This document shows, piece by piece, positions 34,987 through 43,876 of a stretch of DNA of 64,000 nt (position 1 is its first letter; each line of letters opens with the position of its first letter). The notes below the pieces were generated by a model, which saw only the letters and a list, made by a program, of their open reading frames with translations, searched no databases and was not told the DNA's origin. Location: assembly GCF_026341125.1 (NCBI RefSeq), contig NZ_JAPEOR010000002.1:1736001-1800000 (forward strand), in the 5' to 3' direction. The DNA comes from Streptomyces sp. NBC_01142. GTDB lineage: Bacteria; Actinomycetota; Actinomycetes; Streptomycetales; Streptomycetaceae. Position numbers and translations under genes: made by a program.

Positions 34987-36174
34987 ATGCACGAGATGAG
35001 AGCCACTGCCCGTCGCTTCGGGGCGCTGATACCCGCAGTCGCCCTAGCGGCCGGTCTCCAGTTCGCCGGTGCCCCCACTGCGCAGAGCGCACCCCTCGGC
35101 GATCTTCGTCTCGCCCCCACTGCAACTGCCGTACAGAACAGCTGGATCGTCGTCCTGAAGGACGGCACGACGCGCGCCGCCGATCTGGGCGTCACGCCGA
35201 AGCACACCTACCGCAGCGTCCTCCAGGGCTTCTCCACCACGATGTCCAAGGCAAAGGCCGCCGGCCTCGCCTCCGACCCGCGTGTGGCGTATGTCGAGCA
35301 GAACGCCACGGTCCGTATCAACGAAACGCAGCCCAACGCCACCTGGGGCATCGACCGTATCGACCAGCGGAACCTGCCGCTGTCGAAGACCTACACCCAC
35401 AACACCCCGGCGTCGAATGTGAACGCGTACATCATCGACACCGGAATCCGCACGTCCCACAGCGAGTTCGGCGGCCGCGCGAGCGTCGGCACGGACACGG
35501 TGGGCAGCGGCCAGAACGGCCAGGACTGCCATGGCCACGGCACCCATGTCGCGGGCACGGTCGGCGGTAGGACGTACGGCGTCGCCAAGGGCGTCAAGCT
35601 CATCGCCGTACGCGTCCTGGACTGCAACGGCTCGGGCACAACGGCCGGTGTCATCGCGGGCGTCGACTGGGTGACGGCCAACGCCAAGAAGCCGGCGGTG
35701 GCGAACATGAGCCTGGGCGGCGGGGCGAACGTCTCGCTGGACAACGCGGTGAAGAAGTCCGTTGCCTCGGGAGTCAGCTACTCGATCGCGGCGGGCAACG
35801 GCAACTTCCTCGGTCTGCCGCAGAACGCGTGCAACTTCTCCCCGGCGCGGGTCCCCGAAGCGATCACGGTCGGCGCGACGGACAGTTCCGACCGGCGGGG
35901 TTCCTTCTCCAACTTCGGCACCTGCCTGGACCTGTTCGCACCGGGCGTGAGCATCACATCGGCGTGGAAGGACAACGACACGGCGACGAACACCATCTCG
36001 GGCACCTCGATGGCTGCCCCGCACACAGCGGGCGTCGCGGCGCTCTATCTGTCGGCCCACCCGACGGCGACCCCGGCCCAGGTCCGGGACGCCGTGGTGA
36101 ACAAGGCGACAAGCGGCAAGGTCCAGGACCCGCGCGTGGGTTCCCCGAACAAGCTGCTGTACTCGCTGTTCTAA
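34987..36174 (+). CDS. Secreted subtilisin-family serine protease
   Basis: 395 residues from ATG 34987 (AAAGG upstream). Signal peptide ALIPAVALAAGLQFAGAPTAQSA; I9 propeptide (NSWIVVLKDGTTRAADLG to VAYVEQNATVRI); S8A catalytic domain with Asp in YIIDTGI (about 149), His in CHGHGTHVAGTVGG (about 184) and Ser in SGTSMAAPHTAG (about 340). The length and QPNATWGIDRIDQ fit the proteinase-K-like subgroup common in Streptomyces. A palindromic region after the stop may terminate transcription. Confidence 0.94.
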   Translation: MHEMRATARRFGALIPAVALAAGLQFAGAPTAQSAPLGDLRLAPTATAVQNSWIVVLKDGTTRAADLGVTPKHTYRSVLQGFSTTMSKAKAAGLASDPRVAYVEQNATVRINETQPNATWGIDRIDQRNLPLSKTYTHNTPASNVNAYIIDTGIRTSHSEFGGRASVGTDTVGSGQNGQDCHGHGTHVAGTVGGRTYGVAKGVKLIAVRVLDCNGSGTTAGVIAGVDWVTANAKKPAVANMSLGGGANVSLDNAVKKSVASGVSYSIAAGNGNFLGLPQNACNFSPARVPEAITVGATDSSDRRGSFSNFGTCLDLFAPGVSITSAWKDNDTATNTISGTSMAAPHTAGVAALYLSAHPTATPAQVRDAVVNKATSGKVQDPRVGSPNKLLYSLF

Positions 36175-36235
36175 TCCGGGTCCAACCGGCGTTCAGCCGG
36201 GGTCCGACCTGGTCCAACCAGGGTCCGGCGGGCGT

Positions 36236-36694
36236 TCAGCCGGCCAACTGCCCGAGGAGCTCCTCCCCAGCCGGGTACGGGCGCTCCTCGGGCAGCAGTC
36301 TGTCCGCGGCCTCCAGTTCACCGTCCCGTACGAGGGCGTGGATCCGGCGCGCCTTCTCGGTCACATCGGTGATCGACACCGTCCACTCGTCCGCATACCG
36401 CCGCGAGGCCTCACCCGACAGCCCGAGCTGAAGAGAGCGGTACGGCAGCGGGTTGAGCCGCAGATCCCGCTCGGGGTCCCACTGCACACGTGCCGGGGCG
36501 CGCTTCAACTCCCGCTTCCAGGTTGCCTGGTCGGGGTGCACGTCACTGTCATAGTGCGAGAGGCAGGCATGGCGCAGCGCCCAGTCGAAACCCGCGCGAG
36601 TGATCTCGACGGCGAGGACCGTCTCCTGGTCCTCCTTCGTGCCCCAGCCGCAGCGGTACATCATCCACAGGAACGACGGCTTGATCCAAGTCAA
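36236..36694 (-). pseudogene. DUF4291 protein, 5' end lost
   Basis: From a TTG at 36694 the frame encodes 152 residues starting TWIKPSFLWMMYRCGWGTK and continuing LAVEITRAGFDWALRHACLSHYDS, which is DUF4291. That domain normally has about 45 more residues before this motif, and upstream sequence encodes no homologue of them. The break coincides with the first copy of a repeat (36671-36716), so the gene appears truncated by the insertion of the downstream cassette. It may still be translated from the TTG, but no ribosome site is clear. Confidence 0.7.
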
Positions 36695-36716
36695 GCCTTG
36701 TTCACAGTCCTTTCTG
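36671..36716 (+). repeat. Direct repeat copy 1 (cassette boundary)
   Basis: The plus strand reads GAACGACGGCTTGATCCAAG then TCAAGCCTTGTTCACAGTCC. Copies at 39062-39107 and 43109-43156 share this pattern: GAACG..GGCTT.AT..CCA.GTCAAG.C..GTTCA.AG.CCTT. In the minus frame the three copies read LTWIKPS, LTWVMKPRS and LTWVIKPRS. This copy lies inside the truncated DUF4291 gene, at its conserved TWIKPSF motif. Confidence 0.7.
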
Positions 36717-36955
36717 CGGCTGGCATACCTCGCGGGATCAACGTTGCCAAAGGCGACCGCTGGGGCACTGGCGCCCGGTACAGCCTTAGCTACCCTCCAG
36801 TAAGGGTGACCTGCAGGGATGGTCCGAGCTGGTTGCCTTTGACGAGTGGATATGCGAGACGGCAGTTGCTGGATAGAGTCGTCTCGTTACAACTGGTTGT
36901 GGGGACAACCAAAGTGCCTTTCGGCTGCCAACGTCCTGGGGAGGGCCTGCAGCAC

Positions 36956-39016
36956 ATGAGTCGTCGCTCTACTGGTTTTGTCGGCGTGTGGGCCGAGATG
37001 CAACGGCAACAGCAACGCCAACTGGAAGCCGAAGCCAGACAGCGGAGACAAGAAGCTCAGCAAGCGCGGGCCTATCAGCGACGAGCTGCCCAGAGCCACC
37101 GCGAGTACAGGCAGGCAGAGGCGCTACGGCGCACGGAGGAACTGGACGCACAAGTTGCGTCACTGCAAGCTCTTCTCGCATCGGGTTGTCAAGCCCCGGC
37201 TTTCAAGGCCGCCTCACTCATGCGCCATGAGGAGGTCCAGCCCTTCGCCCCGGGACCGTTGGCACAGCCCGTGCCCATGCCGGATTTCAATCAGTACCAA
37301 ACGCAGAGCGGTTGGACCGCGAGTCGCCGGGCTCAGGCGCAGGCCGAAGCACAGGCGCGCTTCGAGCGGGACTGGCAGGCTGCCCAGGCCGCGGAGGCTC
37401 ACCGACAGCAACAGCTGGCGTCGTACCAGCGGGAGTACCAGCAGTGGGCCGATGCTCAGTTGGCTGAGGTACGTGCGCACAACGCCGGCGTCGTCGCAAT
37501 ATCCGAAGGCGTAAGGCGCCGGGATCCCGATTCCGTGGTCGAGTACTTCTCCGCCGCTCTCTACGCCTCAACGGCGTGGCCTGAAGGTTTCCCGCGTCAG
37601 GTTGCAGCAGCCTACGACCCGGCAGCCCGGCAGTTGGTTCTGGATTGGGAGTTGCCCGCCTACAGCATCGTCCCTGAGGTCAAGTCCGTTCGGTACATGT
37701 CCGGGGTCGATCAGGACAAGGAGACCCCCCGTCCGGCAGGCCAGCGTCGAGCTTTGTACAGGGAGGTACTCGCGCAGTGCATGCTGCTTGTATTGCACGA
37801 GCTCTTCGCAGCAGATGAGCTGGGTGCGCTTGAGTCGGTGGCCTTGAACGGGTTCGTCGATGGACACGACCCTACGACGGGCCGACCGGGCCATATCTTC
37901 CTCGCAACTGTCATGGCCTCGCGCTCTTCGTTCCGTGACTTGCACCTGGCGCAGGTGGACGCAGGTAGTTGCCTGGCTGACGCTCTGCGAGGACAGGTCT
38001 CAGCCAGGCCGGACCAACTCACGCCAGTACGGCCGAGTCGGCGGCCGCAAGACGTAGGGAACCGCGTTGTCGCCCACGGCAGCGATGAGGAACCGGATCT
38101 GTACGACATGGATCCGGTCGCATTCGAGAATCTTGTCGCCGATCTCTTCCGGGCCATGGGGATGCAGGCGGTGACGACCCAACGCTCAAACGACGGCGGT
38201 GTGGACGTCGACGCCCTGGATCCGGCACCGATCCGAGGCGGCAAGATCGTCGTGCAGGTGAAGCGCTACCGCAACACGGTGCCTCCCACTGCCGTGCGTG
38301 ACTTGTACGGGACTGTGCAGGACGCTGGCGCCAACAAGGGTGTCCTCGTGACAACGTCAGGGTTCGGCCCTGGCTCACACACCTTCGCCAACGGCAAGCC
38401 GCTGGAACTTATCTCAGGCACTGAGCTCGTCGACCTGCTACATCGTCATGGGCTGCGTGGGCGACTGGGCGAGGGTAATCGTCAAGCCGCTGTGCAGCCG
38501 ACACCGTCGGGTCCGGACACTCGTTTGCCTGACGACTACAACGTCCTGGGCATGTCGTGGTCGGGAAGCGTCGCCTTGGACGTGTGTGCTCTCGTCTGCA
38601 GTGGCAACCGCGTCCTCAGCGACGAGCACTTCGTCTTCTACAACAACCCGCAGACCCCGGACGGCTCAGTGCGGGCTCTTCCCGCCGCTGCGCCGGACAA
38701 GGCCGCGATCTGCATCTCCTTCGACGGGCTGCCAGAGGAGTCTGATCGGTTCGTACTCGTGGCCGCTATCGACCCAGAGGTCAACCCAGACGCCGACCTC
38801 TCCGGCTTCACTGACGCCTGCATCCGGCTGCTCGATCCGGGGATGGCCGAACTGGGACGGCTTGAGGTCTCCGACGGCCGGCCGCGTGAGACCGCCTTGG
38901 TACTCGGCTCTTTCCGCCGAAGGCCCAACGGGGACTGGGACTTCGTCCTCGGTGGCAAGGGCTACACGGGCGGCCTGGAGGAACTCGTTGAGAATTACGG
39001 CATCGACGTGGAGTAG
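36956..39016 (+). CDS. Mrr-like restriction endonuclease fused to TerD domain
   Basis: 686 residues from ATG 36956 (GGGGAGG upstream); the open frame starts at 36338 but that stretch is antisense to DUF4291. Residues about 1-190 are Gln/Arg/Ala-rich coiled coil. About 190-375 is an uncharacterised globular part. About 383-500 is an Mrr/REase fold: FENLVADLFRAMGMQAVTT, SNDGGVDVDALD (catalytic Asp), GGKIVVQVKRYRN (QxK). About 526-686 is TerD-like: SWSGSVALDVCALVC, FVFYNNPQTPDGSV, VLVAAIDP. Predicted role: nucleic-acid cleavage with a calcium/stress-linked TerD sensor, i.e. phage defence. It sits between repeat copies 1 and 2. Confidence 0.82.
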   Translation: MSRRSTGFVGVWAEMQRQQQRQLEAEARQRRQEAQQARAYQRRAAQSHREYRQAEALRRTEELDAQVASLQALLASGCQAPAFKAASLMRHEEVQPFAPGPLAQPVPMPDFNQYQTQSGWTASRRAQAQAEAQARFERDWQAAQAAEAHRQQQLASYQREYQQWADAQLAEVRAHNAGVVAISEGVRRRDPDSVVEYFSAALYASTAWPEGFPRQVAAAYDPAARQLVLDWELPAYSIVPEVKSVRYMSGVDQDKETPRPAGQRRALYREVLAQCMLLVLHELFAADELGALESVALNGFVDGHDPTTGRPGHIFLATVMASRSSFRDLHLAQVDAGSCLADALRGQVSARPDQLTPVRPSRRPQDVGNRVVAHGSDEEPDLYDMDPVAFENLVADLFRAMGMQAVTTQRSNDGGVDVDALDPAPIRGGKIVVQVKRYRNTVPPTAVRDLYGTVQDAGANKGVLVTTSGFGPGSHTFANGKPLELISGTELVDLLHRHGLRGRLGEGNRQAAVQPTPSGPDTRLPDDYNVLGMSWSGSVALDVCALVCSGNRVLSDEHFVFYNNPQTPDGSVRALPAAAPDKAAICISFDGLPEESDRFVLVAAIDPEVNPDADLSGFTDACIRLLDPGMAELGRLEVSDGRPRETALVLGSFRRRPNGDWDFVLGGKGYTGGLEELVENYGIDVE

Positions 39017-39061
39017 ATCGCCTGAGTCCGGATTGCCGCTAGCAGCATGGATGGGGGTTGT

Positions 39062-39107
39062 GAACGAGGCTTCATGACCCATGTCAAGTCGCGTTCATAG
39101 TCCTTTT
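39062..39107 (+). repeat. Direct repeat copy 2 (cassette boundary)
   Basis: Reads GAACGAGGCTTCATGACCCA then TGTCAAGTCGCGTTCATAGT and CCTT. It closely matches copy 3 (43109) and lies 46 bp after the Mrr-TerD stop. A shorter partial copy follows at 39230-39257. Confidence 0.75.
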
Positions 39108-39229
39108 CTGGGTCTGTGCACACTGCCAGCTCGGTGCCGCTAAGAGCCACAGTGCTGGCACTGACCGCGTCATGCAGCCGCCACGCCTCAATCACGATGA
39201 CCTTCAGCAATGGTCAGGCCGGGTCGCTT

Positions 39230-39257
39230 GAACGCGGCTTGATGACCATGTCGAGCC
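39230..39257 (+). repeat. Partial direct repeat copy
   Basis: GAACGCGGCTTGATGACC followed by ATGTCGAGCC matches the first 28 bases of the repeat family. It sits just before the start of the STAND-WD40 gene. Between it and copy 2 there are about 120 bases with no gene. Confidence 0.65.
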
Positions 39258-39263
39258 GGCTTG

Positions 39264-42200
39264 ATGATCGTCCGCGGATTCCATGGACGAGGAGGCGCGA
39301 TTGGCTATACGAATGAAACCGTGTACTCACTGCGCCAGCGTGACAACCGACGGTCACTGACCGAGCGCCTTTTGCTTTACATGCTGCCGGGCCTGGCAGT
39401 TGCGATTGGGGCCTTGCTGGGGCTCCTCACGTCTGACCACGTCTCCCCTGTCCTGGTGGTCCTCACAGCCCTGGTCATGGTGTGCGGATTTGCGGTACCA
39501 CCGGCGGTTGATGCGCTTAGCGATCGAGTTTCGAGGCGGGCGCAGCACCAGCAACTGCTGGCTCATAGGTCTGATACCGCGGCTGCGCAGCGGGCGGAGC
39601 AGTTGCGCAGTCACTTCCACCCTAGAGGGCGTGGAATTCTGCCTTCGCTCGTGCGCGAGGGCTCATACTTCATGGGTCGGCTTCGAGTGCTGCGTGAGCT
39701 GGTGGACTGGATCAACGGCGCCGGTCTGGACGTTGCGTGGTCTCGTGTCGTGACCGGTGCCCCGGGATCCGGTAAGTCAGCGGTTCTCGGAAGGCTGGTG
39801 AGTCTGGCCGATGCCGGACAACCCAATGAGGTGCTTGCCACCGCACCAGCCGGGACGCGACCGCCGATCGGCTCCATCAGCATGGCGGTGCACGTACGTG
39901 GCCGCACGGCAGACGAAGTGGCCGCCGAGATCTCACAGGCCCTGACGATCGACGAGGGGACGTGCAGCGGTCTCCTCGCACATCTCCGCGAGGATTTCGA
40001 GCATCGACCAACTGTGGTCGTCGTCGATGGGGTGGATGAGGCTGCCGACGCCCATCGGCTCATCGTTGACCTACTCGAGCCGCTGGCGGCGGCGTCGGAG
40101 CGGACGGGCATCCGTCTGCTCGTCGGCACGCGCCGAGGTGGCGAGGACCATCTGCTGCGGCTGTTCGGAGCTTCGGCGCTCGTACTCGATCTGGACGAGG
40201 AACAGTATCTGGATCGACGCGATGTTGCTGAGTACGTCTGTAGCACATTGCTGGCCGATCCGGACCCGCAGGTCCGCACTCCCTACCGTGCCCGCCCTGC
40301 ACTCGCGGAAAAGGTCGCTGCGGCCGTAGCAGCTCGTGCCGGCTCCAGTTTTCTCGTGGCACAGCTCACGGCGCTGTCCCTGATGGGATCTGACGAACCC
40401 GTGGATACAGGGAGCTCTGGGTGGGCGGAGACGTTTCCCACCACAGTGGGTGCCGCCATGGACCGATACCTTCGTGACGTTCAGCCGGGTGGGCCATGGT
40501 TACGCGATCTGCTGATGGCTCTGGCCTGGTCCCAGGGCGATGGCTTCAGCGACCCAGGAACCTGGGCGGCCGCGGCCACCATGCTGGGAACGGCCGCTTA
40601 CTCCGAACGCGATGTCACCCGGCTGCTCCTGGACAGCGCTGCGGTGGACCTGCTCCACCGCAGCACCCACGGAGACCGTGTCGCCTTCCGGCTCTTCCAC
40701 GAAGCGCTGGGCGAGCATCTGCGTCAGCTGAGCACTCGTCAGCGTCCGGCAGCCGAGGTCCACCGCCGTCTCGCGGACATCCTCCTCGAGAAACTGTCAT
40801 CGTCTTCCCTTGACGCGCGGGACTGGGCGCACGCCGACAGCTACACGCGTACCTATCTGCCTTTCCATGCGGGCGAGGGCCAGGTGCTGGACCAGCTTCT
40901 CGATGACGCGGGCTTTTTGGCTGCCGTGGATCCGGCTCGCCTGCTGACGGCACTCCCCACCGCTCGCACCGGGTCGGGCCGGCGAGTGGCTCGCATCATT
41001 CAACGAGTCGGCCAGCAGCTGCTTGTGTCACCGGAGGACGAGCGCATCTGCTACCTCGAGATGGCTGCCCACATGGCCGGCGACGTGCGCCTGGCGGGCG
41101 AACTGGCAGCTACAGCTCCCGATCGTCCCTGGTCGGTGCTCTGGGCTCGCTGGGACGCTCTCATTGAGAGCCGCATGCTCGGTCACCATGACGACTACGT
41201 CCTTGCTGTCGAGACCGTTGAGACAGCGAGGGGAATCGTGGTGCTCTCGGCGAGCGCATGGGGCATCCAGGCATGGCGCCTCGCCGATGGAGAACCCATG
41301 GTGACCGGCGTACGGGAGCCGGATTCACCCATCCTCGACATGGCTACCTTCCAGCAGGGTGACGGCATCGCCATCGTGACCCTTCACGAGGATGGGCATT
41401 TGCTGCGCACGACGCCGGACGCGGCCGATCCGCAGAGGATTCTCGCGGAAGATCGTGCGCCAAACGGTGTCTGGTCGATAGACGTCGCAGGTCAATCCGT
41501 AGTGGCTACGGTCAGCCGAGATCACGTAGTCGAGGTCTTGTCCGTGAGGGACGGTCATGTGCTGGATCTGCCGCCCGTCGTGATCGGTCGAGAAGACCAA
41601 GTTCTCGTGGTGGACAACGTAGGCGGGCGGTGCCTTGCCGTGGTGAGCGGCAACAGTGGTGACATTACGACGTGGGACCTCACCACCGGTCGTCCGCTCA
41701 GTGAACCGCTGCATCCCGGAGTACACGTGCCGGGCTGGCGGAGTGACACGCCCTTCTGGGCGGCATCGCTCGCTGAGCGCCAGGACGGGCCTGTGTTCCT
41801 TCTGGGAGCTGCGGCAGGCCAGGTGATCGCTTGGGACCCAGTCCGTGGAGAGATTGTCGGGGACCCGCATCATGGTGACGCGGGAGTATTCACCACCCTC
41901 ATCACGGGCCACGACAACGATCTGTGGTGTTGGGGCGATTGGAACGGCAACCTGTTCATACGTGGCGCCGCCCAAGAGGAGGTACGGCAACTGGCCGTTC
42001 ATGACGGCGGGGTGCAATCGCTGGCACACTGCGAACTGAACGGTGCCCGCCTGCTTATCTCGGGAGGACGTGACGGCGCCGTACGTGCCTGGAACATCCA
42101 AGCAGCCCGCCCGGTGGTCTCTGTCGGCGACCACCACAGCGTCGTCACGGGAACCAATTCCACCCGACAGAGCTGCATCGCGTCCATCAAGGCCGACGGC

Positions 42201-43058
42201 TCTCTCGTGATCTTCGAGGCGGACGGCGGTGACGTCCTCGCCGAACTGAGGCGATCGGCCGAGGAAGGCTTCCGTAGCGCAGCCGTGGTGCCGGGCGACC
42301 CGCGGTCCTTCGTCACGCTGGATAGGCAGAGGCACATCACGCTACGGGTCTTCCCGGACGGCCAACCGTCATACGACTTCCAGTTGGCCTCGGACGAGGA
42401 GTGGAGGTCCATCGCTGTCATCAACAGGGAGCGGCCACTACTCCTCGTCACTGCGACAAGTGGGCGACTGGGTTTCTTCGACCTCGCCACTTGTGATGCT
42501 GTTCGGCCACCGCTGGCCTGCCACACCGGCAGCTTCGCGGTGGCTCCGCTCCCAGAGCAACCGGACGAAGCACACCGGTTCATCACATGGGACTGGGAAT
42601 GCTTCCAGGCCCGGCTGTGGACCGTGACGAACGACGAGACGCGGCATCGCGACCTACCAGTCCTCAGAATGGAGGACGGCGTCACGGCTGTCTCCTTCAG
42701 CCACATAGGTGACATCCCGGTCGCCGTCGGAGTCGGCGGCGACTCTCGTCTGCACATCTGGAACACCGAAGACGGCTCCCTGATGATCGATGCCCAACTC
42801 GAGCAGGCCCATCACATGCAATTGGCCGACGTGGACACCACCCAGATCGACAGACAGTCGCTCATCCTCTCCGGCGGACACACCTGCTCCGCTGCCCTGT
42901 GGTCCGCGGAAAGTCGACGAGAGCACCATCTACGGGTCGGATCACCGTTGCGGAGCACCAGGTTCCTTCCCGGCAACCGAGCCGTCGTGGCCGGGCCACG
43001 CGGCATCATGGTTCTCAAACTGGGCTCCCGCCTGCTCAGTCGATTCGAGCACCCCTGA
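39264..43058 (+). CDS. Membrane-anchored NACHT/STAND NTPase with WD40 repeats
   Basis: 1264 residues from ATG 39264; GTG 39321 is an alternative and no strong ribosome site settles it. Two hydrophobic helices (YMLPGLAVAIGALLGLL and VLVVLTALVMVCGFAVP) near residues 40-80 suggest a membrane anchor. P-loop VVTGAPGSGKSAVL near 165-180, Walker B TVVVVDGVDEA near 255 and a winged-helix-like region FRLFHEALGEHLRQL follow. From about 640 the chain is beta-rich with WD40-like repeats (SGDITTWDLTTGRPL, DGAVRAWNIQAARPV, DSRLHIWNTEDGSL). Layout is that of STAND sensors in bacterial conflict systems. No effector domain is recognised. It lies between repeat copies 2 and 3. Confidence 0.82.
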   Translation: MIVRGFHGRGGAIGYTNETVYSLRQRDNRRSLTERLLLYMLPGLAVAIGALLGLLTSDHVSPVLVVLTALVMVCGFAVPPAVDALSDRVSRRAQHQQLLAHRSDTAAAQRAEQLRSHFHPRGRGILPSLVREGSYFMGRLRVLRELVDWINGAGLDVAWSRVVTGAPGSGKSAVLGRLVSLADAGQPNEVLATAPAGTRPPIGSISMAVHVRGRTADEVAAEISQALTIDEGTCSGLLAHLREDFEHRPTVVVVDGVDEAADAHRLIVDLLEPLAAASERTGIRLLVGTRRGGEDHLLRLFGASALVLDLDEEQYLDRRDVAEYVCSTLLADPDPQVRTPYRARPALAEKVAAAVAARAGSSFLVAQLTALSLMGSDEPVDTGSSGWAETFPTTVGAAMDRYLRDVQPGGPWLRDLLMALAWSQGDGFSDPGTWAAAATMLGTAAYSERDVTRLLLDSAAVDLLHRSTHGDRVAFRLFHEALGEHLRQLSTRQRPAAEVHRRLADILLEKLSSSSLDARDWAHADSYTRTYLPFHAGEGQVLDQLLDDAGFLAAVDPARLLTALPTARTGSGRRVARIIQRVGQQLLVSPEDERICYLEMAAHMAGDVRLAGELAATAPDRPWSVLWARWDALIESRMLGHHDDYVLAVETVETARGIVVLSASAWGIQAWRLADGEPMVTGVREPDSPILDMATFQQGDGIAIVTLHEDGHLLRTTPDAADPQRILAEDRAPNGVWSIDVAGQSVVATVSRDHVVEVLSVRDGHVLDLPPVVIGREDQVLVVDNVGGRCLAVVSGNSGDITTWDLTTGRPLSEPLHPGVHVPGWRSDTPFWAASLAERQDGPVFLLGAAAGQVIAWDPVRGEIVGDPHHGDAGVFTTLITGHDNDLWCWGDWNGNLFIRGAAQEEVRQLAVHDGGVQSLAHCELNGARLLISGGRDGAVRAWNIQAARPVVSVGDHHSVVTGTNSTRQSCIASIKADGSLVIFEADGGDVLAELRRSAEEGFRSAAVVPGDPRSFVTLDRQRHITLRVFPDGQPSYDFQLASDEEWRSIAVINRERPLLLVTATSGRLGFFDLATCDAVRPPLACHTGSFAVAPLPEQPDEAHRFITWDWECFQARLWTVTNDETRHRDLPVLRMEDGVTAVSFSHIGDIPVAVGVGGDSRLHIWNTEDGSLMIDAQLEQAHHMQLADVDTTQIDRQSLILSGGHTCSAALWSAESRREHHLRVGSPLRSTRFLPGNRAVVAGPRGIMVLKLGSRLLSRFEHP

Positions 43059-43108
43059 GAAGCAGTCATGGAGTATTCCCACCCTCTTCAGCCCAGGAAA
43101 GAGGTCAT

Positions 43109-43156
43109 GAACGCGGCTTGATGACCCAGGTCAAGCCTCGTTCACAGCCCTTCTTG
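43109..43156 (+). repeat. Direct repeat copy 3 (cassette boundary)
   Basis: Reads GAACGCGGCTTGATGACCCA then GGTCAAGCCTCGTTCACAGC and CCTT. It lies 51 bp after the STAND-WD40 stop and 30 bp before the flavoprotein stop, so it marks the right edge of the two-gene cassette region. Confidence 0.75.
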
Positions 43157-43185
43157 CAATGCGCGCCTCGCAGCCGATGGCCACG

Positions 43186-43743
43186 TCACGGTGCACCGCG
43201 TCGGCTGACGACCGACTCTGCGGCGGCCAGCGCGAGGTGCCACGGGTACGCGTCCGGTCGGCCTTCGCCCGGCTTGTTCGGAACGAACCCTCCCTCCCCA
43301 TAGAGCACGTGAACGCCCATGGCGCGGAGGGTCGCAATGCTCCGGTCGAACTGCGTGTGCTGCACATACGCGGCGTTCACACACGGCATCGTGATCACGG
43401 GGATCCCCTTGCCGGTCGCCTCTGCCACGAATCCGACCACGAACTTCTCTGTGATCCCCAATGCCCATTGATTGATGGTGTTGAAGGTCGCAGGGGCCAG
43501 CACGGCCACATCGGCGGGGGGCCACACGTCGGGGTCCTTAGGCAGCTTGTAGCGGCTGCGCACAGGGTGCCCGGTCAGCTCCTCCAGCGCAGGCACCTGA
43601 TCCTCCAGCCAGCGGGCGGCGGCGGGCGTCAGCCCCAGACAGACATCCCACCCCGCCGTCTGTGCCTTCTCGATGACACCAGCGACATTCAGCACCGGAG
43701 GAGCCGCGCTGCCCAGCAAGTAGAGGACTCGGTTCGCAGTCAT
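43186..43743 (-). CDS. Flavoprotein (phosphopantothenoylcysteine decarboxylase-like)
   Basis: 185 residues from ATG 43743. Fold signs: VLYLLGSAAPPV, then VAVLAPATFNTINQWALGI (flavin-binding ApPAsxNt-type motif), ITMPCVNAAYVQHTQFDRS. It resembles the HFCD flavoproteins that decarboxylate cysteine residues or act as flavin carriers. In Streptomyces similar genes often stand opposite an XRE regulator, as here (134 bp divergent gap to 43877). Confidence 0.82.
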   Translation of the reverse strand: MTANRVLYLLGSAAPPVLNVAGVIEKAQTAGWDVCLGLTPAAARWLEDQVPALEELTGHPVRSRYKLPKDPDVWPPADVAVLAPATFNTINQWALGITEKFVVGFVAEATGKGIPVITMPCVNAAYVQHTQFDRSIATLRAMGVHVLYGEGGFVPNKPGEGRPDAYPWHLALAAAESVVSRRGAP

Positions 43744-43876
43744 GGCTGCAGTTCACCTTGGAGATTCGGGCTTGCGCAACTGCACACGGCCGAAGCCTTG
43801 GGGACGGTTCGCCGTTCCCCGTGCTGGTGAGACGGGTAGCGTTTCCCGTGAGCGCGCCACGAATTGGAGCCCTTCA

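Noticed and set aside
36338..36955. A 5' extension of the Mrr-TerD frame by about 206 codons
   Set aside because: It runs antisense through the DUF4291 gene and lacks coding character; ATG 36956 has a good ribosome site.
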